Shown: positions 19,411 to 35,215, numbered from the stretch's first letter. The stretch is 64,000 nucleotides of DNA from Nonomuraea wenchangensis (GCF_900111685.1 NZ_FOHX01000002.1:741869-805868); one strand, 5' to 3'. Translations and numbers: made by a program. Notes: a model not told the origin generated them from the sequence alone.

Positions 19411-21483
19411 ATGATCGGACGAATTCCCATCACGGACATCTCCCCCGTCGTCGACTGCGGGCAGCGGCCCGCCAAGGCGGTGGCCGGCGAGACCTTCGAG
19501 GTCTCGGCGACCGTCTTCCGAGAGGGCCATGACGCCGTGGCCGCGGGCGTGGTGCTCACCTCGCCCGACGGGCAGCGTGGCCGGTTGAGACCGATGCGCG
19601 AGCTCGGCCCCGGCACCGACCGCTGGGCCGCCGAGGTCTGCCTGCCCGCCGAGGGCGACTGGCTCTACCGCGTGGAGGCGTGGAGCGACCCGATCAGCAC
19701 GTGGCTGCACGACGCCGAGATCAAGATCCCGCGTGGCATGGACGTCGATCTCATGTGCGAGGAGGGGGCCCGGCTGTTCGAGCGGGCGGCCAAGGCCGTG
19801 CGCCCGGCCGACTGCCCCTCGGCGCCCGTCACGCCCGGGGCTCCCGCCAGGGCCGGCGGCAACGGCGAGCCCTCGTGCGGGCACCGGGCGGCGCTGCTGT
19901 CGGTCGCGGCCACGCTGCGCGACGACAACCTCGACCCGCGGGCCCGGCTGTCGATCGCGCAGCTCCCCGACACCGCCGCGCTGCTGGAGGCCCATCCGTT
20001 CCGCGAGCTGGTGACCAGGTCGAAGTCGTTCAAGGTCCGGGTGGACCGGCGCCGGGCGCTCTACGGCTCCTGGTACGAGTTCTTCCCCCGCTCGGAGGGC
20101 GCGGTCGTCAGCGCCGGCGGCATGTCGAGGTCCGGCACCTTCCAGACCGCCGCGAAGCGGCTGCCCGCGATCGCCAAGATGGGCTTCGACGTCGTCTACC
20201 TGCCGCCGATCCACCCCGTCGGCACGACCTTCCGCAAGGGCCGCAACAACACCCTGAGCCCCGAGCCGGACGACCCGGGCTCGCCGTGGGCGATCGGCTC
20301 CGAGGACGGCGGCCACGACGCGATCCACCCCGACCTCGGCACCATCGAGGACTTCGACGAGTTCGTGACGCGCACCCGCGAGCTGGGCATGGAGGTGGCG
20401 ATCGACTTCGCGCTCCAGTGCTCGCCTGACCACCCGTGGGTCAAGGAGCATCCCGAGTGGTTCACGATCCGGGCCGACGGCTCGATCGCCTATGCCGAGA
20501 ACCCGCCGAAGAAATACCAGGACATCTACCCGCTCAACTTCGACCGGGACCCCGAGGGCATCTACGCCGAGATCCGCCGGGTGGTGCGGCACTGGATGGA
20601 CCACGGGGTGCGCATCTTCCGGGTGGACAACCCGCACACCAAGCCGGTGAGCTTCTGGGAGCGGCTGCTGGCCGACATCCACACCACCGACCCCGACGTG
20701 CTGTTCCTGTCGGAGGCGTTCACCCGGCCGGCGATGATGCGGGCGCTGGCCAAGGTCGGCTTCCACCAGTCGTACACGTACTACACCTGGAAGAACTCCA
20801 AGTACGACGTCGAGAGCTACCTGTCGGAGCTGGCCAGGGAGACCTCGGCCTACCTGCGGCCCAACCTGTTCGTCAACACGCCGGACATCCTGCACGAGTA
20901 CCTGCAGCACGGCGGGATGCCGGCGTTCAAGATCCGGGCGGTGCTGGCCGCGCTCGCCTCGCCGACATGGGGTGTTTATTCCGGATATGAACTCGGAGAA
21001 AACATCCCAGTCCGTCCAGGGAGTGAAGAATACCTCGATAGTGAGAAATATCAGTACAAGCCCCGCGATTGGATGACCGCCGAACGCGAGGGACGCAGTC
21101 TGGCCCCGTTCATCACTCATCTGAATTTGTTTCGAAGAGCGCATCCGGCACTGCAGGAATTGCGTAACCTACGATTTCACAGGGTCGACCAGCCGGACAT
21201 CGTCTGCTTCTCGAAGCGCCTGCCGGGCGCCTACGACCCGGCCACCAGACGGCACGGGCTGGGCGACGTCGTTCTCGCGGTCGTCAACCTGGATCCGCAC
21301 CACACCCATGAGGCCACCGTTGATCTTGACCTGCCCGCCCTCGGGCTCGACTGGAACGCCGAGTTCGTCGTGGACGACGAACTGTCCGGCGAGTCCTACC
21401 GCTGGCGGCAGAGCAACTACGTGCGCCTCGACCCTCACATCCAGCCTGCCCACATTCTCACCGTCCGAGCCGCGCCACGGTAG
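19411..21483 (+). CDS. glgE: Alpha-1,4-glucan:maltose-1-phosphate maltosyltransferase
   Basis: 690-residue GH13_3 enzyme. It transfers maltosyl units from maltose-1-phosphate to alpha-1,4-glucan, the polymerising step of the GlgE pathway. The nucleophile Asp406 is in [10 protein letters not shown] and the acid/base Glu435 is in L-S-E-A-F-T-R-P, the same spacing (29) as characterised GlgE. The N-terminal domain has [15 protein letters not shown] 19411 (M-I-G-R-I-P) matches the family start; the upstream GTG at 19384 has no ribosome site. Odd feature: codons from about 20971 to 21180 switch to A/T-ending choices (40 of 90 bases G+C by hand count in 20971-21060), although the protein stays normal. 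Confidence 0.96.
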   Translation: MIGRIPITDISPVVDCGQRPAKAVAGETFEVSATVFREGHDAVAAGVVLTSPDGQRGRLRPMRELGPGTDRWAAEVCLPAEGDWLYRVEAWSDPISTWLHDAEIKIPRGMDVDLMCEEGARLFERAAKAVRPADCPSAPVTPGAPARAGGNGEPSCGHRAALLSVAATLRDDNLDPRARLSIAQLPDTAALLEAHPFRELVTRSKSFKVRVDRRRALYGSWYEFFPRSEGAVVSAGGMSRSGTFQTAAKRLPAIAKMGFDVVYLPPIHPVGTTFRKGRNNTLSPEPDDPGSPWAIGSEDGGHDAIHPDLGTIEDFDEFVTRTRELGMEVAIDFALQCSPDHPWVKEHPEWFTIRADGSIAYAENPPKKYQDIYPLNFDRDPEGIYAEIRRVVRHWMDHGVRIFRVDNPHTKPVSFWERLLADIHTTDPDVLFLSEAFTRPAMMRALAKVGFHQSYTYYTWKNSKYDVESYLSELARETSAYLRPNLFVNTPDILHEYLQHGGMPAFKIRAVLAALASPTWGVYSGYELGENIPVRPGSEEYLDSEKYQYKPRDWMTAEREGRSLAPFITHLNLFRRAHPALQELRNLRFHRVDQPDIVCFSKRLPGAYDPATRRHGLGDVVLAVVNLDPHHTHEATVDLDLPALGLDWNAEFVVDDELSGESYRWRQSNYVRLDPHIQPAHILTVRAAPR

Positions 21484-21554
21484 AACTGAATTCAGCGGGG
21501 AGTCTTCAACGTGTGTGTCAGCGCCTCCCTCATGAGCCTCCGGCGAGGGCGCTC

Positions 21555-23255
<1,701 letters not shown>

Positions 23256-23258
23256 GAC

Positions 23259-24584
23259 GTGCTGAATGAGCTCCTTGCCGCATGGATCAGCCGCCAACGT
23301 TGGTTCGGCGGCAAGGGGCGCCCGATCGACGAGCTGTCGATCGACGCGGACGTCGTGCTGACGCCCGGACTCCGACACCTGATCGTCGCCGTGTGGCAGG
23401 ACGGCTGCCGCGACCGCTACCAGCTCCTGCTCGGCGAACGCCACGACCTGCCCGACCGGCTCGCCCACGCCCTGATCGGCTCCGTGGACGGCATCTGCTT
23501 CTACGACGCCACGCACGACCCCGAGCGCACCTCGTGGCTGCTCGACGGCATGGCGCGCGACGAGACCCGCAGCGGCCTGCGGATGCGGCACGTCGAGGGG
23601 GCCGACATCGACACCTCGCCACGCAGCATCGTGCTCGGGGCCGAGCAGTCCAACACCTCGCTGGTCTACGGCGACGCCTACATCTGCAAGCTCTTCCGCC
23701 GCCTCATCCCCGGCGTGAACCCGGAGCTGGAGATCGTCACGGCCCTCGCCGAGAGGAAGGCGCCGCACATCGCGCAGCCGTACGGCTGGATCGAGGCCGA
23801 ACTGGACGGCACCGGGACCACGCTGGCGATCATGCAGGAGTACCTGTCGAACGCCAACGACGGCTGGGACCTCGCGCTGACCAGCGTCCGCGACCTCTAC
23901 GCCAGCCCGCAGGAGACCAGCGCCGCCGAGGCGGGCGGCGACTTCGCGGGCGAGGCGCGGCGGCTCGGCGTCGCCACCGCCCGCGTGCACGAGGAGCTGG
24001 CCGCGGCCTTCCCGACCGACCTGATCGAGACGCACGAGATCAAGCGCATGGCGGAGTCCTTCCGCCGCCGGCTCGGCCGGGCCGTGGCCGAGGTGCCCGA
24101 GCTGCGTCCGCACGTGGGCGCGATCGAGGACGCCTACCACGAGGTGGAGCAGCTCACCGGCGCCGTGCCCGTGCAGCGGGTGCACGGCGACTACCACCTG
24201 GGCCAGGTCATGCGCACGCCCACGGACTGGGTCGTCCTCGACTTCGAGGGCGAGCCGGGCCAGCCGCTCGCCGAGCGGCGGGCGCTGTCGTCGCCGCTGC
24301 GTGACGTGGCGGGCATGCTGCGCTCGTTCGACTACGCGGCCCGCCACCTGCTGGCCGGCCGCGCCGAGGCCGCCGACCTGGAGGGGCGGGCGCAGGAGTG
24401 GGCCGACCGCAACCGCGCCGCCTTCCTGGAGGGCTACCGCGAGGGCGGCGGCGTGATCGGCCGGGTGGACGCGACGCTGCTGCGGGCGTTCGAGCTGTCC
24501 AAGGCCGTGTACGAGGTCGGCTACGAGGCCAGGAACCGCCCGACCTGGCTCCCCATCCCCCTGGCCGCCTTCCGGCCCCGCTGA
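23259..24584 (+). CDS. pep2: Maltokinase
   Basis: 441-residue aminoglycoside-phosphotransferase-fold kinase that makes maltose-1-phosphate from maltose and ATP, feeding GlgE. The N-terminus R-Q-R-W-F-G-G-K-G is the family hallmark. The catalytic loop H-G-D-Y-H-L-G-Q-V lies near 308, followed by the metal-binding V-L-D-F-E-G-E-P. The start is GTG 23259, preceded by AGGAGGAG that overlaps the treS stop. It is encoded as a separate protein here, not fused to TreS as in some actinobacteria. Confidence 0.95.
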   Translation: MLNELLAAWISRQRWFGGKGRPIDELSIDADVVLTPGLRHLIVAVWQDGCRDRYQLLLGERHDLPDRLAHALIGSVDGICFYDATHDPERTSWLLDGMARDETRSGLRMRHVEGADIDTSPRSIVLGAEQSNTSLVYGDAYICKLFRRLIPGVNPELEIVTALAERKAPHIAQPYGWIEAELDGTGTTLAIMQEYLSNANDGWDLALTSVRDLYASPQETSAAEAGGDFAGEARRLGVATARVHEELAAAFPTDLIETHEIKRMAESFRRRLGRAVAEVPELRPHVGAIEDAYHEVEQLTGAVPVQRVHGDYHLGQVMRTPTDWVVLDFEGEPGQPLAERRALSSPLRDVAGMLRSFDYAARHLLAGRAEAADLEGRAQEWADRNRAAFLEGYREGGGVIGRVDATLLRAFELSKAVYEVGYEARNRPTWLPIPLAAFRPR

Positions 24585-24588
24585 GCGG

Positions 24589-25314
24589 TCAGGCCCAGCC
24601 GGTGGGCGCGGGAGCGCCGGGACGGAGGACGGGAGACATCTCCGTCCGCCGTTTCTCCTGCTCGCCGCTGATCCGCAGCACGACGAGGATCGCGAACACC
24701 GCGGCCACCAGCATCAGCGCGATGCTCACCACGTCGAAGCGGGCCGCCGCGGCGAGGGCGTCGGCCTCATCGGCGCTGAACAGCACGCGCGCGGCCACGT
24801 TCGAGACCCAGGCGCCGATGAGCCAGGCCGCCCACCAGGCGTGCAGCAGCCCCTTGCGCGACGACCACGAGCGGGCGGAGGCGTCCCAGATGTCGTCCAC
24901 GATCTGCTTGGGGAACCAGAGCGAGACGATCGGGACGATCCAGCCGAGGATCAGCCAGGCCCGGGAGCGCCGGTGCCCGTGCGGGGCGAGGATCTCGGCG
25001 TTGGCCCGCACCCGGAACAGCCAGACCAGGAACGCCACGATCGCGGCGAGGTAGGCGATGGTCTCCACGATGCCGGAGAGGGCGTAGACGAGGTCCGCGG
25101 TGTCGATCTCCGCGTCGGTCACGGAGGTCGGGTCGGCGATGATCCGGTCCACGACGTTGGCGTACCAGAGGTCGATGACCGCCGCGACGACGCCGACCAG
25201 CGAGTCGGCGACGAGCGCCACGACCGCGAGGATCGCCGGTCCGCGGACCGGGCGTAAGAGCGGAGGAGGCGGAGGATATGACGGATGTGTGGGGGAAGCG
25301 GGTGGCGGGTACAT
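24589..25314 (-). CDS. DUF4328-type membrane protein
   Basis: 241 residues with a Pro-rich cytoplasmic N-terminus (Y-P-P-P-A-S and P-P-P-P-P) and about six hydrophobic segments in the DUF4328 pattern, with conserved W-L-I-L-G-W-I-V-P-I-V and F-P-K-Q-I-V-D-D-I-W near 140-165. Function is unknown. It lies in reverse between the maltokinase (4-nt gap, convergent) and glgB (divergent), breaking the otherwise co-directional glgE-treS-pep2-glgB order. A GAAAGG ribosome site lies 8 nt before ATG 25314. Confidence 0.8.
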   Translation of the reverse strand: MYPPPASPTHPSYPPPPPLLRPVRGPAILAVVALVADSLVGVVAAVIDLWYANVVDRIIADPTSVTDAEIDTADLVYALSGIVETIAYLAAIVAFLVWLFRVRANAEILAPHGHRRSRAWLILGWIVPIVSLWFPKQIVDDIWDASARSWSSRKGLLHAWWAAWLIGAWVSNVAARVLFSADEADALAAAARFDVVSIALMLVAAVFAILVVLRISGEQEKRRTEMSPVLRPGAPAPTGWA

Positions 25315-25379
25315 TGCTGCAACCTTTCTGGCTGGGTTGACGAGCAGCGCACCAGTATGTCGAGCCAGATGGCGGTAAA

Positions 25380-25397
25380 GGATGGGTTATCCCATCC
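25380..25397. promoter_or_regulatory. Inverted repeat upstream of glgB
   Basis: GGATGGG-TTAT-CCCATCC, a perfect 7-bp dyad with a 4-nt spacer in the 194-nt region between the divergent DUF4328 and glgB genes. It could be an operator or a tight hairpin. It sits about 110 nt from the glgB start. Confidence 0.35.
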
Positions 25398-25508
25398 CGG
25401 CACTCTCTTGTGATGAACCCGGGATTTTGCACTTTCTGTGATTGTGTCGGGGAAGCGGGCAGAGCCTGGGATGGACGGTCGTCGTAAGGCAGTGTTGGGA
25501 GCATGCCG

Positions 25509-27674
<2,166 letters not shown>

Positions 27675-27782
27675 GCGCCGGGGGTGAGGTCACTGAAAGT
27701 TCGGTGAGAACCGGACGGGGGGCCTGTGCCTGCTGGGGAAATCGCCCTAAACTCCGAGATCATCCCCTTCGGAGGAAGACGC

Positions 27783-29702
<1,920 letters not shown>

Positions 29703-29774
29703 CATCCGTCACCCACATCACATAAGTCGCAGGCGGGGAGGGAACCGGCTGAACGCCGATCCCCGGAGGAACCC

Positions 29775-31250
29775 GTGAGGCTACGGTCCCTGCTCGCCTG
29801 CGCCGCCGCCCTGGCCATCATGTCGGCGGCGCTCTGCGCGCCGCCCGCCCTGCGCGCCGACACGCGGCACGCCTGGGGGACGCCCGTCCCGCCGGACGGC
29901 GTCATCGCGCTGAACGTGCGCGCCAAGGACGCCAACGAACCCGTCGTCAGCGACGCTCTGGAGGAGGAGATCCGGACCAAGACCCGGGTCCGCTGCATCA
30001 TCCAGCTCAAGCCGGACCAGAACGTCAGGGCCGTCGCCAACGACGTCGAGAAGGCGTCCGAGAGCGGCCGGGTGCTGAAGTCGAACGGCTCCTCCAGCTT
30101 CTTCGTCGCCGAGGTCGACCTGCGCACGCTCGCCGAGCTGCGGAAGGACCCCCGCGTCCAGGCCGTCTACAAGGACGAGTTGAGCGCCGCGGCCCCGCTC
30201 GCCGCCTCCGCGATGCCGCCGGGACTCGACGTCAGCACCAACCTGATCGGCTCGAACCGGGCCAACGCCGCCGGCTGGACCGGCCGCGGCACCACGGTCG
30301 CCGTGCTCGACACGGGGATCGACCGCAGCCACCCCTTCTTCGCCGGCCGCATCGTGGACGAGGCCTGCTTCTCCTCCTCCTACGCCCGCGACGGCACCGT
30401 CTCGCTCTGCCCGAACAACCGGCCGAGCCAGACCGGCGCCGGGGCGGCCGACGCGAGGACGGCCCGGTGCCTCTTGGACGACGCCAACGCCTGCTTCCAC
30501 GGCTCCCACGTGGCCGGGATCGCGGCCGGCCGCCTGGTCCCCGGCGCGCCGTCCAACGGCGTGGCCCCCGAGGCGGGCATCCTCGCCGTACAGGTGTTCA
30601 GCCGGCTGGAGAATCCGCTGTCCTGCGCCCTCCAGAGGGTCCGCGCGCCCTGCCTCCTCAGCTACACCTCCGACCAGAAGCTGGCCCTGCAGTACGTGGC
30701 GCGGGTCGCCAGGCTGCACAACGTCGCCGCGGTCAACCTGAGCCTCGGCGGCGGCGAGCCGTTCACGCGGGCCTGCGACGACGACCCGGCCGCGGCGGCG
30801 CTCAAGCCCGAGTTCGACGCGCTGGAAAGGCTCGGGGTGGCCTCCGTGGTCGCGGCGGGCAACGAGGGCTTCACGTCCGGCGTGACCGCCCCGGCCTGCG
30901 TCTCCACGGCCGTCGCCGTGGGGGCCAGCGACGCCGGTGACGCGCCGGCCTCGTTCACGAACCGGGGCCCGCTGGTGGACCTGTTCGCGCCGGGGGTGGC
31001 GATCCGCTCGTCGGTGCCCGGGGGGACGTACACGGAGCTGAGCGGCACCTCCATGGCCGCGCCGCACGTCGCGGGCGTGTTCGCGCTGATGCGGCAGGCG
31101 TATCCGCGCTTCTCGGTGGCGCAGGCCCTGCAGCGCCTCCAGGCCACGGGCCGGCGCCTGCGGTACACCGCTGGCCGGATGTCGGTCACCACCGCCCGCA
31201 TCGACGCCGAGCAGGCCACCGCCGCCGCCACCGCCCGCTCCGCCGCCTGA
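29775..31250 (+). CDS. Secreted S8 subtilisin-like protease
   Basis: 491 residues, paralogue of the preceding protease but ending soon after the catalytic domain. Signal peptide (about 1-28) with a typical hydrophobic core, propeptide to about 150, then Asp179 (L-D-T-G-I-D), His242 (F-H-G-S-H-V-A-G) and Ser426 (S-G-T-S-M-A-A-P-H). Several paired Cys inside the catalytic insertions (about 200-290) suggest disulfides shared with its neighbour. GTG 29775 follows GGAGGA. The convergent kinase gene begins 17 nt beyond the stop. Confidence 0.88.
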   Translation: MRLRSLLACAAALAIMSAALCAPPALRADTRHAWGTPVPPDGVIALNVRAKDANEPVVSDALEEEIRTKTRVRCIIQLKPDQNVRAVANDVEKASESGRVLKSNGSSSFFVAEVDLRTLAELRKDPRVQAVYKDELSAAAPLAASAMPPGLDVSTNLIGSNRANAAGWTGRGTTVAVLDTGIDRSHPFFAGRIVDEACFSSSYARDGTVSLCPNNRPSQTGAGAADARTARCLLDDANACFHGSHVAGIAAGRLVPGAPSNGVAPEAGILAVQVFSRLENPLSCALQRVRAPCLLSYTSDQKLALQYVARVARLHNVAAVNLSLGGGEPFTRACDDDPAAAALKPEFDALERLGVASVVAAGNEGFTSGVTAPACVSTAVAVGASDAGDAPASFTNRGPLVDLFAPGVAIRSSVPGGTYTELSGTSMAAPHVAGVFALMRQAYPRFSVAQALQRLQATGRRLRYTAGRMSVTTARIDAEQATAAATARSAA

Positions 31251-31267
31251 CCGGGGGCAGGGCTCGC

Positions 31268-31948
31268 CTACGTGTCACGGGAGGTGAGGGGGAGGGCGGC
31301 GGTGTCGAGGACGAGGTCGGCGGTGTCGCGGGTGGCGCGGATGGCGGTGGCGTTGGGCTCGTCCACCTCCGCCACCCATCGCTCCGCCGCCTCGGGCGCC
31401 TTGCCGAAGCGGATGTGGCGGCGGACGAGGCGGTCGAGGCGGACGCGGTCGTCCAGGTCGGCGTACCAGACCTCGGTCATGGCGGCGCGCACCTGCGGCC
31501 ACGGGGCCTGCGGGAGGAGCAGGTAGTTGCCCTCGCTGACGACCGCGCGGGCCTCGGGCGGCACGGGGATGGAGCCGGCGATGGGCTGTTCGAGGTCGCG
31601 GTCGAAGGACGGGGCGTAGACGACCGTGCCGGTCTCGGCGTGGAGGCGGCGCAGCAGGGCCAGGTAGCCGTGGGCGTCGAAGGTGTCGGCCGCGCCCTTG
31701 CGGTGCCGCCGGCCCAGGCGCTCCAGCTTGACGTCGGCGAGGTGGAAGCCGTCCATCGGCACCTGCACGGCGGGCAGTCCGGTGGCGGTGAGCCGGTCGG
31801 CCAGCCAGTGGGCCAGGGTGGACTTGCCCGCTCCTGGGCAGCCCGCGATGCCGAGCACGACCCGCCGGCCGCCGGCGGCCAGGTCGTGGACGCGCTCGAC
31901 CAGGGTGTCGGCGAGCGTGGGGCGGTCGTCGTCGGTGTTCGGGCGCAC
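31268..31948 (-). CDS. P-loop nucleoside/sugar kinase family protein
   Basis: 226 residues, uridine-kinase/phosphoribulokinase-like fold. Walker A is G-C-P-G-A-G-K-S-T near 36-44. The strand V-P-M-D-G-F-H near 63 is the substrate-site motif, and R-R-H-I-R-F-G-K near 180 is a lid Arg cluster. Similar proteins are annotated as nucleoside/nucleotide kinases or as fructose or pantothenate-like kinases, so the substrate is open. GTG 31948 gives the family-like start; the longer frame runs antisense into sppA. It is divergent from sppA with an 85-nt gap. Confidence 0.78.
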   Translation of the reverse strand: MRPNTDDDRPTLADTLVERVHDLAAGGRRVVLGIAGCPGAGKSTLAHWLADRLTATGLPAVQVPMDGFHLADVKLERLGRRHRKGAADTFDAHGYLALLRRLHAETGTVVYAPSFDRDLEQPIAGSIPVPPEARAVVSEGNYLLLPQAPWPQVRAAMTEVWYADLDDRVRLDRLVRRHIRFGKAPEAAERWVAEVDEPNATAIRATRDTADLVLDTAALPLTSRDT

Positions 31949-32033
31949 GGACCCATTGTTCCCGGTGGCCGGGTGCGGCCTTCGTACGAACTGCCCCGAC
32001 ACGAACGGAAATGTGTCGCTTAGGGTGAGTTGT

Positions 32034-33731
32034 ATGGACGCAGGCAAGGCGATCTTCGAAACCGTCGACAGGCTCCGCCAGCGGCGCACCGGCCCGCTGG
32101 TCCTGGAGCTCGATCTCACCGAGGGCGTCACGGAAGGGCCGCCGACGGATCCGCTGGCCGCCGTGTTGTCCATGCGCAAGACGCGCCTCGCGGACGTGAT
32201 CGGCGGGCTGCGGCGGGCGCGGCGGGACTCCCGGGTCAAGGGGCTGGTCGTCAAGATCGGCGGGCCGCCGCTGGGGCTCGCCATGGTGCAGGAGCTGCGC
32301 GAGGCCGTCCTTCACTTCCGGGCCAGCGGGAAGCTGACCGTCGCGTTCGCCGAGACGTTCGGCGAGTTCGCGGGCGGCACCGTCCCCTACTACCTGGCCA
32401 GCGCCTTCGAGCGGGTCTACCTGCAGCCGAGCGGGGACGTCGGGCTCACCGGCGTCGCGGTCGAGCAGCGCTTCCTCAAGGGCGCGCTCAACAAGCTGGG
32501 CGTCGGCTACGAGGTCGGTCAGCGGCACGAGTACAAGACCGCGGCCAACACCTTCACCCAGGACCACATGACCGAGCCGCACCGCGAGTCGATCGGCCGG
32601 ATCGTGGAGTCGATCACCGAGACGATGATCGACGGGATCGCGGAAGGGCGGCGGCTGGACCCGGACAAGGTGCGCGAGCTCATCGACCGGGGCCCGTTCA
32701 CCGCCGAGGAGGCGCGGGAGGCCGGGCTGGTGGACGGGCTGGCGTACCGGGACGAGGTGTACGACGAGCTCAAGCGGGCCGCCGGCGCGGAGGCCAACCT
32801 GCTGTACGTCTCCCGCTACGCGCGGGCCGCCACCGTCAGGAAGCTGCCGCACCCCGGCGCCGACGCGATCGCGCTGGTCCACGGCATCGGCATGATCAAG
32901 ACGGGCCGCAGCGGCCGGAGCCCGCTCGGCGGCGGCGGGGCCATGGGCTCCGACACGATCAGCGCCGCGCTGCGGGCCGCCCGCCGCGACGAGCACGTCA
33001 AGGCCGTGGTGTTCCGGGTGGACAGCCCCGGTGGCTCGTACGTCGCCTCCGACACGGTCTGGCGCGAGGTGTCGCTGACGCGGAAGGTCAAGCCGGTCAT
33101 CGTCTCGATGGGCGACCTGGCGGCCTCCGGCGGCTACTTCGTGTCGATGGCCGCCGACGTGATCATGGCCCAGCCGGGGACGCTGACCGGATCGATCGGC
33201 GTGTACGGCGGCAAGCCGGTCTTCGCCGACCTCCTCCAGCGGATGGGGATAAGTACAGAAATGGTGGCTGAGGGGGCCAACGCCGGCATGTTCTCCACCT
33301 CGCGCACCTTCTCCCCCGAGCAGTGGGAGCGCATCAACGCCTGGCTCGACCGCATCTACGACGACTTCGTGGGCAAGGTGGCGAGCAGCCGCGACCTCAG
33401 CAGGGAGCGTACGCACGAGCTGGCCCGCGGCCGGGTCTGGACCGGCGCCGACGCGCGGGCCTACGGCCTGGTGGACGAGCTCGGCGGCCTGGAGGACGCC
33501 CTGGCGCTGGCCAGGAAGCGGGCCGGGCTGAGCGAGGACGCGCCGGTGCGGACGTACCCGCGGCTCAACCCGCTGGAGCGGCTGCGCGGCCCGGACTCCA
33601 GCGAGGACAAGTCCGCTGCCCTCGCCAGGATCCGGCTCGACGCCTGGGGGCCGCTGGCCCGCCTGTCGGCCGAGCTGGGCCTGCCCGCCGCCGGCCCGCT
33701 GATCCTGCCCGAGTGGTACACGATCCGCTGA
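32034..33731 (+). CDS. sppA: Signal peptide peptidase SppA, 67K type
   Basis: 565 residues with two S49 repeats, as in the long form of SppA that degrades cleaved signal peptides. The catalytic Lys168 (H-E-Y-K-T-A-A-N) is in the first repeat and Ser365 (A-S-G-G-Y-F) in the second, the split Ser-Lys dyad of this form. No N-terminal transmembrane helix is visible, unlike the E. coli enzyme, so it is probably cytoplasmic or peripheral. It starts at ATG 32034 after AGGGTGAG. Adjacent secreted proteases give a plausible secretion context. Confidence 0.9.
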   Translation: MDAGKAIFETVDRLRQRRTGPLVLELDLTEGVTEGPPTDPLAAVLSMRKTRLADVIGGLRRARRDSRVKGLVVKIGGPPLGLAMVQELREAVLHFRASGKLTVAFAETFGEFAGGTVPYYLASAFERVYLQPSGDVGLTGVAVEQRFLKGALNKLGVGYEVGQRHEYKTAANTFTQDHMTEPHRESIGRIVESITETMIDGIAEGRRLDPDKVRELIDRGPFTAEEAREAGLVDGLAYRDEVYDELKRAAGAEANLLYVSRYARAATVRKLPHPGADAIALVHGIGMIKTGRSGRSPLGGGGAMGSDTISAALRAARRDEHVKAVVFRVDSPGGSYVASDTVWREVSLTRKVKPVIVSMGDLAASGGYFVSMAADVIMAQPGTLTGSIGVYGGKPVFADLLQRMGISTEMVAEGANAGMFSTSRTFSPEQWERINAWLDRIYDDFVGKVASSRDLSRERTHELARGRVWTGADARAYGLVDELGGLEDALALARKRAGLSEDAPVRTYPRLNPLERLRGPDSSEDKSAALARIRLDAWGPLARLSAELGLPAAGPLILPEWYTIR

Positions 33732-33744
33732 TTGGCGCGGGCCG

Positions 33745-34221
33745 CTACACCGGGCGGTAGCGGCCCCGCAGGCGGACCAGCGGCTGGAGCGAGGAGTCGA
33801 CGTAGGTCACGCCGAGCACGGCGGCGATGAAGAGCGTGTGGTCGCCGGCCGGGACCACCTGCGTGGTCTCGGCCTCCAGCGCGGCCACCCCGCCCTCCAC
33901 CACCAGCGCCTCCGTGTGCGCGCCCCGGTGGTGCGGCAGCCCCGCCACCAGCAGGCGGGCGCTGGGCCTGCCCGGGGTGGCGAAGCGGCTGGCGACGGCC
34001 GCCTGCCCCGCCGACAGCAGGGAGGCGGCCCAGCGGTCCCGCCGGAGCAGGACCTCGTGCAGATAGCCACGGCCGGCCAGGCTGACCAGCACGAGCGGAG
34101 GCTCCAGCGACACCGACAGCAGCCCCGACACGGTGGTGCCGAGGTCGTCGCGCCCGTCGCGTACGGTCACCACGGCGACCCCGCCGGCGAGCTGCGCCAT
34201 CGCCTCCGTGAACTCGCTCAC
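33745..34221 (-). CDS. Flavin reductase (FMN-binding split-barrel)
   Basis: 158 residues with the flavin-reductase pattern: a V-A-V-V-T start, then T-T-V-S-G-L-L-S-V-S-L-E-P-P-L-V-L near 30-46. It would reduce FMN with NAD(P)H for a partner monooxygenase. It starts 16 nt after the osmolyte-binding protein gene on the same strand, so it may be read through from that operon, though a functional link is unclear. The start is GTG 34221; the ribosome site is weak. Confidence 0.78.
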   Translation of the reverse strand: MSEFTEAMAQLAGGVAVVTVRDGRDDLGTTVSGLLSVSLEPPLVLVSLAGRGYLHEVLLRRDRWAASLLSAGQAAVASRFATPGRPSARLLVAGLPHHRGAHTEALVVEGGVAALEAETTQVVPAGDHTLFIAAVLGVTYVDSSLQPLVRLRGRYRPV

Positions 34222-34237
34222 CGCGCACGCACGCCGA

Positions 34238-35176
34238 TCAGCCCAGGCCGTTGGTGGTCAGCCATTCCTTGGCCACCGTGGCGGGCTCGTCCTTGTTGAC
34301 GGAGATCTGCTGCATCATCTGGAGCAGCGAGTCGGTCGTCAGCTTGGCCGAGACGGAGTTGAGCGTGGTGCGGATCGTGTCGCTCGCGCCCGCCTTGAAC
34401 AGCAGCGGCGTCACGTTCTGGGCAGGGAAGACGTTCTTGGTGTCCTGGAGCGGCACCAGGTTGTTGGCGGTCATCTTGGGGTCGGTGGTGAAGACGTTGC
34501 CGACCTGGATGGTGCCGTCCTTGAGCGCGTCGGCGGTGGTGGGGCCGGTCGGCTTCCACTCCTTGAACTCGATCCCGTAGACCTCCTTGAACCGGGCCTC
34601 CCAGCGCTTCTTGAACTCCGGCGGCCCGCCCACGACGAAGGTCTTCGAGACCTTGCCGAGGTCCTCCATCGTGGTCAGCGACTGCTTGGTCTGGGTGTCC
34701 TTGGTGACCGACAGGCTGTCCTTGTCCTCGGCCGGGGAGGAGTCGAGCACCTCCAGCTCGGCGGGCAGCTTCTCCTTCAGCGCCGCGTTGACCTCGTCGG
34801 TCGTGGCGGCCGTGGCCTTGAGGTCGATGAAGGCGAGCAGGTTGCCGTTGTACTCGGGGACGATGGTCAGGCCGCCGCTCTTGACCTGGTCGTAGACCGC
34901 CTCGCGGCTGCCGATGCGCGGCTTCTCCTCCACCTGCACGCCCTTGGACTCGAGGGCCTGGGCGTAGATCGAGGCGAGCAGCGCGCTCTCGTCGAAGTCG
35001 AAGGAGCCGATGACGGCCTTGCCCGCGTCGGCGGCCCCGCCCGAGGCCGAGCCGCTGGGGGCGGCGCTGGAGGTGTCGAGCGGGTTGCCCGCGTTGCCGG
35101 ACCCGCCGCCGCCACAGGCGGACAGCGCGAGCACCGCCGAGATCAGCGCCCCCGCGATGCCGTACGTGCGTCTCAT
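34238..35176 (-). CDS. Osmolyte (betaine/choline-type) ABC substrate-binding lipoprotein
   Basis: 312 residues. Lipobox L-S-A-C (Cys about 21) and a Gly/Ser linker precede an OpuAC/OsmX-type periplasmic-binding fold. Family motifs are I-G-S-F-D-F-D-E-S (near 56), the E-Y-N-G segment (near 107) and F-T-T-D-P (near 220). It would bind glycine betaine, choline or a related quaternary amine and deliver it to the two permeases encoded upstream. An AAGGG site precedes ATG 35176. It is the last transport gene of the operon. Confidence 0.86.
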   Translation of the reverse strand: MRRTYGIAGALISAVLALSACGGGGSGNAGNPLDTSSAAPSGSASGGAADAGKAVIGSFDFDESALLASIYAQALESKGVQVEEKPRIGSREAVYDQVKSGGLTIVPEYNGNLLAFIDLKATAATTDEVNAALKEKLPAELEVLDSSPAEDKDSLSVTKDTQTKQSLTTMEDLGKVSKTFVVGGPPEFKKRWEARFKEVYGIEFKEWKPTGPTTADALKDGTIQVGNVFTTDPKMTANNLVPLQDTKNVFPAQNVTPLLFKAGASDTIRTTLNSVSAKLTTDSLLQMMQQISVNKDEPATVAKEWLTTNGLG

Positions 35177-35215
35177 CTTGCTATTCCCTTCTAAAGCGGG
35201 CGGTAATACAGGAGA

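Noticed and set aside
31949..32284. N-terminal extension of the P-loop kinase
   Set aside because: Runs antisense into the sppA coding region; family similarity starts only after GTG 31948.
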